Assembly (NCBI GenBank): GCA_030429735.1 | Contig: JAUIET010000012.1 | Span: forward strand, 92,177-156,176 | Length of the DNA: 64,000 nt | Direction: 5' to 3' | Source of the DNA: Gammaproteobacteria bacterium | GTDB taxonomy: Bacteria > Pseudomonadota > Gammaproteobacteria > Pseudomonadales > JAUIET01 | Shown here: positions 8,163 through 15,381 of the stretch, in pieces | Layout of the letters: every line of letters begins with the position of its first letter | Position numbering within the stretch: the first letter of the stretch is position 1 | Notes under the pieces: generated by a model | The model's input: the letters and a program-made list of their open reading frames with translations, nothing else | What the model was told of the DNA's origin: nothing | Databases searched by the model: none | Position numbers and translations under genes: made by a program

Positions 8163-10628
8163 TTACTTCTCCGATGACCCGCACAAAACCGGTGCAATTA
8201 TTTTTCGCGCAGTGTGATGCGCGCCGGTGGATATCTTTTCATTGATGATCTGGTTCACGGCTGTCAGGGGTGCGCTTGCCTGAAAAGTAACGTTGAGATC
8301 AGTGTCTGTGTTTAAAGAGCCCAATACCTTATCGCATTCCTCGGCACTGGGTTCTTCTCGGTTTCGAAAATCATTGAGAGCACACGCTGAATCCCTTGCG
8401 AGAAGCAAGAAAGTCTTCTGATCATCTTCGGGTAGGTCTTTCTCTGCGTTGTCGGCCAGATTTTTCCAGCCCAACTCTCCTTCCTTATCGTGGTAACGGA
8501 AATTTCTCAATACCAGTTTCCTGCTTGCCTGATCATCATGCATATTGCCCAGAGTTTCACACACCGAAAGATCCACTGCTTTGTCTGAGTACATGAGCGA
8601 GCGTGGAACAATAGATTGAGTGGCCGCGAACTGGACGTTAGTTGTTTTCGTTTCAGAGTTTTCGTTCGCACTGGCGGCGCTATTTGCTTTGCCTGCGCCA
8701 AGCAAAGTGATTACTTCACTGTCTTTCAGTGCGGGAAATGTTCCTCTGATTTTCTCTGCTTGCTCGAGCAGCGTGGGCGAAAACAGGCCGTGATCACGAA
8801 CGTAAATACCGGATAAGGCAGATAAAGCTACCGCTAAGCCGAATGAACCGATTCGAAGACCTTTCGCCGTACTGAAATGCCGATCATTAAGGCCAAGTAG
8901 GGCGGCAAGACCCACACCCACTGCACCGATAAATATACTGACGACGGATTTGGCATCCGCGCCCTGGGGCGCGGCCAAGCCCATTAGCAGACCCACCATA
9001 ATGCCAATGCCAATGCCGCTGTACACCGACACCAACAGAGACGTTTTCGGCGTGTTGCCGCCTGGTTCAAAGCTATTGTGTCTCATGCTCGAATGATCCT
9101 CTTTGTCGATGGCAACCAGCCCCGGTACTCTTGGGAATTTTACGGCACCGGTTTGGCCGTTAACGATCACGGTTGTTTTGCCATTTGCGGTTTCCGCGGT
9201 GGCGTACCAGTGCGGGAGTAATACGCTGCGCGCATTCAATTTCTTATATTTCGTGTCGGTCTGGATACCACGTGGCTGGTGTCCACCGATACGGTCGAGT
9301 GTTTCTGCTTCTATCTCGCTGTCAAAGTATGTGCATACCTGCGCAAAGCTGTTTTGCATGGTCTGGTCTTGCGGTACCACGCGCAGTGTTGGATCCAGCT
9401 CTGTCAGTGCCTGGGCTGCTTCAAAATTCCAGGCCCAATGGCCAAGCCCGCCACGGCCGGTGGGTGCCTTGCAGGCTGGAACGACAAAATTGGTCACATC
9501 AAGGTCAAATTCGTCGGCAACCTTTTCCCATTCGAGTTTGGGGGAGTGGGCGTCAATGGCAGCGACCACGCCGCGTTCGGCTGACATTGCGGTACGCGTG
9601 CCAACGTCGAATACCCAGTGCGGTAAATAGACTGGTACGAGACTCAGTATTTGGTCGCGTTCTACCTCCAGCGCAGAGATGATGCTTTGCAGAGCGGCGT
9701 CTGCATTCAGCGCATGGGGTACTATCTGCTCCGCAAGCTCGGTTTTGGCATCGATTTTTTCTGTCGGGTCATTTCCGCATACCAGACAAGCGTGCCCGCC
9801 GTCAGCTGACAATGAGGTTGTGGTACCGCACCGTTTGCACAATGCAGCGTTCACTGTGCGCACGCGAGTGCGGTGGTCCAGTGTGATCGCCTCACCGAGC
9901 AGGTCACGCACCGGCCCTGAAGTATCATGCAACTGTGTTTGCCAGTTCGATTGTGCTTCGGGCAAGCGCCATTGTTTCAGGTCATTGGTGGCTTGTTCAC
10001 GGGTATACAGTGCCCATTCAAATTCGTCGGGCTCAACACTTTCTTGGGTATCTTCTTCTTCATCCCAGCTGGGGAATCGATTGAAGGAAACGCCATTGCT
10101 GTTATCAGTGCCGAATTTCGCCTCAATGTAGGCAACGGCAGAATCGAAGGCCTCAAAAATGCTGTGGCCTTCTACCAGTGATTTGTAGAAGGCGTCCGAG
10201 AATAGTGTGGCCTTGGTGTCATTAATCTTGACGGCGGTGGCAATTACCGCAGGAACACCCGCCGCATGCAGGCTCTGTACCTGGTTCTTGTTGGCACAAC
10301 CGTTCAGAAATACGAGCTTCAGGTCGGCTTGCTGCCCAAGCAGCCTGGCAATACCGTCCGCACTGCCCGCGCCACCTTCTAGCTGCAGCATGGAACCGTC
10401 GGAGTGACCGCCGTAATGAAAGATAACGATGCGCCCGTCATGCAGTAACAGGTCATCGTACAGCTCGTCCACTTCCGAGCTTTCCTCACGGTGGATGGCA
10501 ATTTTGTCCGCTTTTTGCAACACCTGCAAAGTGTTGAAAATATTCCGGCTTTCTTCTTTCAGAGTGGCCAGATGATCATCCAGCGAGTTCGCAAACGCTA
10601 GAAACACAACGGGTAAATTGGAAGCCAT
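8163..10628 (-). CDS. CHAT-domain protease fused to zinc ribbon and membrane segments
   Basis: 821-residue protein. Residues 1-180 form a CHAT (caspase HetF-associated) peptidase domain: His75 in FHYGGHSDG and Cys111 in LVFLNGCANK are the expected dyad. A four-cysteine zinc ribbon follows (C264, C267, C281, C284). The central region has two similar blocks, VYLPHWVFDVGTRT and VLLPHWYATAET with VNGQTGAVKFPRVP, as in bacterial zinc-ribbon membrane proteins of unknown function. About three membrane helices lie between 530 and 610, with a tail of about 210 residues. So the protease domain is probably cytoplasmic and membrane-anchored. Its ATG follows the caspase stop by one base (TAGCATG), implying coupled translation. 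Confidence 0.85.
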   Translation of the reverse strand: MASNLPVVFLAFANSLDDHLATLKEESRNIFNTLQVLQKADKIAIHREESSEVDELYDDLLLHDGRIVIFHYGGHSDGSMLQLEGGAGSADGIARLLGQQADLKLVFLNGCANKNQVQSLHAAGVPAVIATAVKINDTKATLFSDAFYKSLVEGHSIFEAFDSAVAYIEAKFGTDNSNGVSFNRFPSWDEEEDTQESVEPDEFEWALYTREQATNDLKQWRLPEAQSNWQTQLHDTSGPVRDLLGEAITLDHRTRVRTVNAALCKRCGTTTSLSADGGHACLVCGNDPTEKIDAKTELAEQIVPHALNADAALQSIISALEVERDQILSLVPVYLPHWVFDVGTRTAMSAERGVVAAIDAHSPKLEWEKVADEFDLDVTNFVVPACKAPTGRGGLGHWAWNFEAAQALTELDPTLRVVPQDQTMQNSFAQVCTYFDSEIEAETLDRIGGHQPRGIQTDTKYKKLNARSVLLPHWYATAETANGKTTVIVNGQTGAVKFPRVPGLVAIDKEDHSSMRHNSFEPGGNTPKTSLLVSVYSGIGIGIMVGLLMGLAAPQGADAKSVVSIFIGAVGVGLAALLGLNDRHFSTAKGLRIGSFGLAVALSALSGIYVRDHGLFSPTLLEQAEKIRGTFPALKDSEVITLLGAGKANSAASANENSETKTTNVQFAATQSIVPRSLMYSDKAVDLSVCETLGNMHDDQASRKLVLRNFRYHDKEGELGWKNLADNAEKDLPEDDQKTFLLLARDSACALNDFRNREEPSAEECDKVLGSLNTDTDLNVTFQASAPLTAVNQIINEKISTGAHHTARKIIAPVLCGSSEK

Positions 10629-10629
10629 G

Positions 10630-12627
10630 CTAGTTTTGTTTGCTTACTTTGCGGGTGTTTGCACGCGTAAGAATAAACGAGCGGTTTATCGAATCCCAAT
10701 CAGGGCCGTTGGCCTTGGCTTTACTGACGGTCTTAGATGCATTGCCGCGAATCGCGCTTTCCAGCGGTTTAAGTTTCTTGCCCAACGAGCGTGTGCCTTG
10801 CTGATTGAGCCAGGTGAAATCAGACGATTCCGTGGTGATAAAGATTTTGCAAGTTTCTAGTCCAAAATCACCTGGGTGGTTCTTGGCGAGCTTGGCGCGC
10901 AGCTTGCGCTTGCCATGGCCAATACGAATCGTCTTCCCCGCCTGAATTTCTTCGCTGGATTTTCTGGGTGGATAGAAATGAGCAATTTCCTTGTTGGCAC
11001 TCATCCACAATACGCTGATAAATACAGAGCGAGAGCCTTCGTTATTGCATACTTCGAGCACCAATGGCTCGTCTTCACTGAATTCCGTACTGCCACCATT
11101 GGCAAGCGTTAGCTTGTCATCTGCACCGCGCTTGTAGAGATTGAACTCCACATTCAGATTGGTGACCGGATTGTCCAAGGCAATAGTGCGGCGATATCGG
11201 GCGATGGTTTCGAGGTTGCTGACTAAAAGTGCCGCAACACCTTGCTCGCTGAGCGCGTGTAAAGGCATAGCGAGTTCATTATCGTCCTCACGAAAAACCC
11301 ACGTGTCCTCAGGCAGAACCTTGCCAGTAAGTGGCGACTTAGCACCTCTTGGTAGTACGCTGGCGGTTACATCTGCATCGGCCGTGGACGCTGCAAGTGC
11401 CAGCAGTTTCGAGTTCCGAATGCGGTTTGTCAGCATGGCTTGCTGGCGTGTTGACAGTGAGTGGAGGCCTACACGTAATTGTTGTGGTTCAAGCACGGCT
11501 TGAGTTTCGATGCATCGTGAGCCGGCTTTAACCGGGCTGGTGCAGGAAAGCACCGTAGCCTTTGAGTTGAGTGGTCCAACCTCAGTTACTTGCAGCACTC
11601 CTTGCTTGCTGCTGCCCTCAATTTGCTTGGTACCCCGCGGATACGCTGTCCAGCGTGACCCCACACGTAAGCCCTGAGCCGCACCACCACCCAAGGTCAC
11701 GAGATTGCCAGATACTTTCTCAACAGGAATAAACCGCAGTGGTTCAACGTCTTTAACGCCAAACAGTTCTCTATCGAGTCGGCCTTCAATCTGCGGGTTT
11801 TGGCCAGACACTTTGGCCGCCACACCGGCGCAGGCCAACTCGAACACGTCGCGATACGTTGTACCGGGTTTGGCACGATTCATTGCGTTGATCAGGTTGT
11901 AGGTAAGAACGCCGTGTTTGTATCTCTTGCCATTGGATTCAGAAAAGTACTTTTCCTTGGAGGTCTGCATATCGCGGCAGCCGGAAATGACCACGTAATT
12001 GTTGCTTAATGCTAGCCAGCCGCCTGCTCCCTTCTTTTGGACTGCGGTTTTCTGGCTGCTTTTAACGATCGCAATCTGAGCGGGTCTATCAGTCTCTGGT
12101 ACGCTGCGCGCTCGACTGCCTTCTCCGCTGCTGCGGGTCATAGTCGCGGAGTGGCAGGCATCGAAAATCAGGGTGATATAGCGGGTTTTCGATGCCAGAC
12201 GCGTGAGCCATTGGTTGAATTGCTCATCACGAATTTCCCGATACTCTTTGCCCTTGGGGAACTTCTTCAGATTGCGGGTTGGTTTGGAATCATCCGATGG
12301 CAGAATGCAATTGTCCTTGCCACTGCCTTCATCCGTGTAGCCATCGCCATCCTTAATACTGCAACGATGCCCGTGGCCTGCATAATGAAACACCACAATA
12401 TCGTCTTTGTTGATACGCGGAATCAAGCGGTTCATCTCTCGCAGAATAGTATCGCGACTGGCCGCTTCGTTGTGCAGCTCCACAATATTGCTGCGGTCAA
12501 AGTTGAACTTGTTGATCAGTGTGTTGCGCATTAGTTTGGCATCGTTTACGCAGCCGGAAAGCTGGTACTTTCGTGCCATATAGGGGTACTTATTGATGCC
12601 TACTATCAGGGCGTGTTTTGTTGGCAT
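10630..12627 (-). CDS. Metacaspase-like C14 peptidase with C-terminal DUF4384-like region
   Basis: 665-residue caspase-fold peptidase. The domain starts at HALIVGINKYP and contains the dyad His85 (HYAGHGHRC) and Cys158 (IFDACHS), so it looks active. An acidic loop after the His (SIKDGDGYTDEGSG) is typical of metacaspase-like C14 enzymes. After about residue 330 there is a beta-rich region, then a segment near VFISVLWMSANKEIAHFYPP that resembles the DUF4384 domain often joined to prokaryotic caspases. No signal peptide or membrane helix, so cytoplasmic. Start ATG 12627 opens directly into the caspase strand; a GTG at 12696 would add 23 unconserved residues. It is followed by CHAT and trypsin-like protease genes without gaps and preceded by the DDREGTP repeat gene. 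Confidence 0.9.
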   Translation of the reverse strand: MPTKHALIVGINKYPYMARKYQLSGCVNDAKLMRNTLINKFNFDRSNIVELHNEAASRDTILREMNRLIPRINKDDIVVFHYAGHGHRCSIKDGDGYTDEGSGKDNCILPSDDSKPTRNLKKFPKGKEYREIRDEQFNQWLTRLASKTRYITLIFDACHSATMTRSSGEGSRARSVPETDRPAQIAIVKSSQKTAVQKKGAGGWLALSNNYVVISGCRDMQTSKEKYFSESNGKRYKHGVLTYNLINAMNRAKPGTTYRDVFELACAGVAAKVSGQNPQIEGRLDRELFGVKDVEPLRFIPVEKVSGNLVTLGGGAAQGLRVGSRWTAYPRGTKQIEGSSKQGVLQVTEVGPLNSKATVLSCTSPVKAGSRCIETQAVLEPQQLRVGLHSLSTRQQAMLTNRIRNSKLLALAASTADADVTASVLPRGAKSPLTGKVLPEDTWVFREDDNELAMPLHALSEQGVAALLVSNLETIARYRRTIALDNPVTNLNVEFNLYKRGADDKLTLANGGSTEFSEDEPLVLEVCNNEGSRSVFISVLWMSANKEIAHFYPPRKSSEEIQAGKTIRIGHGKRKLRAKLAKNHPGDFGLETCKIFITTESSDFTWLNQQGTRSLGKKLKPLESAIRGNASKTVSKAKANGPDWDSINRSFILTRANTRKVSKQN

Positions 12628-12751
12628 AGAGTTGCAAGCCTTAAACGAGCGGCTGCTTGAGATTGACCTGGCCAGAGTGAAAGCCCGGCCAGGCACACTC
12701 TAGGCGCTCAATAAGAACAGCAGGATAACCCGCTAAACTTGCGCTTAAGCC

Positions 12752-12940
12752 TTACCGGTCATCTGGTGTACCTTCACGATCGTCCGGCGTCCCCTCTCGA
12801 TCATCCGGTGTACCTTCACGATCGTCCGGTGTCCCCTCTCGATCATCGGGTGTGCCTTCACGATCGTCTGGCGTCCCCTCTCGATCATCTGGAGTTCCCT
12901 CGCGATCATCAACACCAGTTTCTCTTCCAAAAGCGCTCAT
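12752..12940 (-). CDS. Small acidic protein of seven DDREGTP repeats
   Basis: 62-residue protein: a ten-residue leader (MSAFGRETGV), seven perfect copies of DDREGTP, then DDR and stop TAA. The seven DNA copies differ from each other at many places, and every difference is a synonymous third-position change (for example GGA/GGG/GGC/GGT, CGC/CGA/CGT, GAG/GAA). That argues strongly that this frame is translated and its peptide is under selection. ATG 12940 is preceded by ATAGGGGTTTGCAAA, an AGGGG ribosome site 8 bases away. It is the first gene of the caspase-CHAT-trypsin operon, 124 bases before the caspase ATG. I recognise no family. An inferred role is substrate, decoy or regulator of the proteases: every unit carries both Asp-Asp and Arg, potential P1 residues. 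Confidence 0.75.
   Translation of the reverse strand: MSAFGRETGVDDREGTPDDREGTPDDREGTPDDREGTPDDREGTPDDREGTPDDREGTPDDR
12764..12910 (-). repeat. In-frame 21-bp tandem repeat (7 copies)
   Basis: Seven contiguous 21-bp units with no spacers, coding for DDREGTP. Copies 2, 4 and 6 share CGA GAG GGG codons while copies 3, 5 and 7 share CGT GAA GGY, so the array probably grew by duplication of a 42-bp double unit. Sequence differences between copies are confined to third codon positions of the minus-strand frame. Confidence 0.9.
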
Positions 12941-13003
12941 TTTGCAAACCCCTATCATTGTAATTGTCGGGCGAGTAAGCTTAAACTGGTGTCAAAATAA
13001 AAG

Positions 13004-13296
13004 CTAGGGAAGCTCTGAAAAATACCCAATGCCTCTGCGTGACCTGTAGCGTGCCGTGGTGAGGCGCGTCGAGAAGGCCAAGGCTGGTCGCCTAAAGCGC
13101 CTACTTTTGGTGTCCTTGGCGAGCGGCGCAACGAAGCCACGGTGCGCTACAGGCCGCGCCCTGCGGGGCTTACAGGCGAATCCAGCCTTGTCGTTGCAAG
13201 TTCTTGACTTACCACCAGTAAGCCTGCGAACTCGCGCCTCAACTCTGGATTCGCCTGTAAGCCAGAGGCATCGGGTATTTTTCAGAGCTTCCCTAG
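13004..13296. repeat. 293-bp structured element with 34-bp terminal inverted arms
   Basis: Left arm 13004-13037 and right arm 13263-13296 are inverted copies with 33 of 34 matches. Inside are two further inverted pairs: 13043-13059 with 13137-13153 (15 of 17) and 13168-13185 with 13245-13262 (18 of 18), the second abutting the right arm. The whole would fold as a three-way junction, a long basal stem with two hairpins. No convincing reading frame lies inside. It fills most of the 473-base gap between the DDREGTP gene and the TPR protein gene. It may be a non-autonomous mobile repeat or a structured RNA-coding repeat; the family is not recognised. Confidence 0.8.
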
Positions 13297-13413
13297 CACT
13301 ATCCGGCACATAGAGCGTTTCGTTTGTTTGTCAGCCGTCTGGCGGGTGGGTAATTAGTCATCAATATTTCTCGATTCTTTAAACAACTTGCTGGCGAAAT
13401 TCGGCGGCGCAAA

Positions 13414-15366
13414 GTGCTTCGAGTTGTTGCTGTTTACGCGGTTGTCGCCTGGGTAGTATTGCAAGTTGCTGCCGTTGTATCGGAGCCTCTTGGATTTCCG
13501 ACATGGACAATACGTGCGCTTATTATCGCCGCAATTGTAGGTTTCCCAGTATCTTTCGTACTTGCGTGGGTAATAGACATACGTCCGGAAGGGTTGATAT
13601 TCGATGTGCCCCTCTTTGGATCAAATGAAGAGGTAAAAAGAGAGCAGCGCACTTCCGATATCGTCTTCGCCGGGTTATTGATTTTCATTCTCTCTGGCGG
13701 CTCATACTACTTGATCGTCAAGCTTCTAAATGAATCCGAATCGATACTTCCTACTGAGCCCTATGGACAAACTGTTCCATCCAATTCAATAGCTGTTCTA
13801 GCATTCGAAAGTTTTGACTCTGATTCCGAAGCCGACTACTTCGCCACGGGACTTTCGGAAGAAATTTTGCACCTGTTGGCTGGATTAGAGGAGTTGCAAG
13901 TTGCTTCTCCTACATCATCATTTCAATTCAAAGGAAAGCAAATTGATATTCGAGATATCGCAAAGATTCTAAACGTATCAAAGGTACTGGAGGGAAGCGC
14001 TCGACAGATTGGGAATAATGTTAGAGCAAAAGCCTATCTATCGGATGGTGAGACTGGCTTTAGCAATTGGGTGAGATCTTTTCAAAGACCAAGCGGTGAC
14101 ATATTCGCTGTACAGCAGGAAATCGCGACTAGCGTGGTGGCGGAGCTGAAGCTGACACTGTCTGCTCTTTCCAACAAGGAGCTACGGAAGCAAGCAACCA
14201 AATCGAGCGATGCGTATATTGATTACCTTAACGGTATTGGAAGATTGCGTGCGTCTCTTGATGCGGACGTTATGCAAGAAGCAAGCGGATTGTTCAGGCG
14301 GGCAATAGACAAAGATCATCGATTTTCCAAGGCCTATGCCGGATTGTGCGAGGCGCACTTACGGCTTTATGAAATTCGAAAAGATATAGGTGACTTCGAG
14401 GTCGCTGAAAATGCTTGCAAGCGCGCTGGTGAGCTAGACCCGGGTTTAAATGCGGAGATCAACCTTGCGCTGGGCAAGCTGTATCTGTCCCACGGTTGGT
14501 TCGATAGGGCGGACAAACAGTTGAGAATAGCGAGTAAACTGGCGGATGACTCAGTAGATGCACGTATTGAGTTAGGCAGGCTGCGACTGGCGCAAGCAAG
14601 ACACGAAGAGGCAGAGCAAATACTACGAAATGCAGCAGAAACCAAACCTAATTACTGGTTGGCACAGGAAGCCCTGGCAAGTTTCTACTACAGATCTTCC
14701 CGCTATAAAGATGCAGCAATCGCCTACCAGAAAGCGGTGAAATTAGCGCCGGATGTGGCGACTGTATTTGGTGGTCAGGGCGCGAATTATTGGATGATGG
14801 GCGATTTTGAAAAAGCCATTGGCGCCTACGAAGAATCTCTCAGAATCAAACCATCCCGGCAGGCTTACACGAATTTGGGTTCACTGAATTATTACGCAGG
14901 TCATTACGATAAAGCGGTTCAATATCAAAAGAGTGCGCTAAAACTGGCCCCAGACGACCACCGTGTATGGGGGCGTCTGGCTGCGGCCTATAAAATTAGC
15001 GGGCATGCTCTAGGCGCGGAAGAGGCGTATCGGCAAGCAATCTCCCTAGCAGAAAAGAACATAGAGTTGAATAGAAATGACTGGAAGACGAATGCGATGC
15101 TTGGCGCTTATTACGCTCGCCTGGGCGAATTTGAAAAAGGGCTTGAGTATTCCAACAAATCATTAGAGTATTCGAAAGGTGCTGCCGAAGCATTTCTGTA
15201 TCACGCTTATGTGCATGTAGAGCGTGATGATAAGGCGGCAGCTTTGGATGCTCTGGAATCTGCAGTTCGCAAGAGTGAGGATTACAGGCAGTTCATTGCA
15301 CGGGACCCATTTCTTCAGGTTTTAAAAGGGGGTTCACGCTTCCAGGCACTGCTTCCTAACGAATAA
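13414..15366 (+). CDS. TolB-like/TPR membrane protein
   Basis: 650-residue protein of the widespread group with an N-terminal membrane part, a TolB/FlgO-like domain and a C-terminal TPR array. Residues 1-45 and about 75-100 are hydrophobic helices. SIAVLAFESFDSDSEADYFA opens the TolB-like domain (about 118-250), whose repeat block KVLEGSARQIGNNVRAKAYL is characteristic. From about 260 there are some nine TPR-like units. GTG 13414 is the only canonical start, but the open frame upstream reads FKQLAGEIRRRKVLRV, the usual beginning of this family (RRRNVFRV-type), and goes back to an in-frame ATC at 13360. Cellular role unknown; relatives lack the DNA-binding or cyclase domain here too. DUF3604 gene follows after 15 bases. 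Confidence 0.82.
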   Translation: MLRVVAVYAVVAWVVLQVAAVVSEPLGFPTWTIRALIIAAIVGFPVSFVLAWVIDIRPEGLIFDVPLFGSNEEVKREQRTSDIVFAGLLIFILSGGSYYLIVKLLNESESILPTEPYGQTVPSNSIAVLAFESFDSDSEADYFATGLSEEILHLLAGLEELQVASPTSSFQFKGKQIDIRDIAKILNVSKVLEGSARQIGNNVRAKAYLSDGETGFSNWVRSFQRPSGDIFAVQQEIATSVVAELKLTLSALSNKELRKQATKSSDAYIDYLNGIGRLRASLDADVMQEASGLFRRAIDKDHRFSKAYAGLCEAHLRLYEIRKDIGDFEVAENACKRAGELDPGLNAEINLALGKLYLSHGWFDRADKQLRIASKLADDSVDARIELGRLRLAQARHEEAEQILRNAAETKPNYWLAQEALASFYYRSSRYKDAAIAYQKAVKLAPDVATVFGGQGANYWMMGDFEKAIGAYEESLRIKPSRQAYTNLGSLNYYAGHYDKAVQYQKSALKLAPDDHRVWGRLAAAYKISGHALGAEEAYRQAISLAEKNIELNRNDWKTNAMLGAYYARLGEFEKGLEYSNKSLEYSKGAAEAFLYHAYVHVERDDKAAALDALESAVRKSEDYRQFIARDPFLQVLKGGSRFQALLPNE

Positions 15367-15381
15367 GAATAGTCAAGTAAT

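Noticed and set aside
9103..9682. Plus-strand open frames of about 170 codons opposite the CHAT gene
   Set aside because: They overlap a protein with recognisable catalytic domains and show no protein-like features.
12764..12910. CRISPR-like array at the 21-bp repeats
   Set aside because: Units are contiguous with no spacers and keep a coding frame; no cas genes are present.
12739..12963. Alternative frames across the 21-bp array on both strands
   Set aside because: Only the DDREGTP frame shows strictly synonymous variation and has a ribosome site at its ATG.
12990..12995. Perfect TTGACA upstream of the DDREGTP gene
   Set aside because: The nearest -10-like hexamer (TACAAT) is 27 bases away, too far for a normal promoter.
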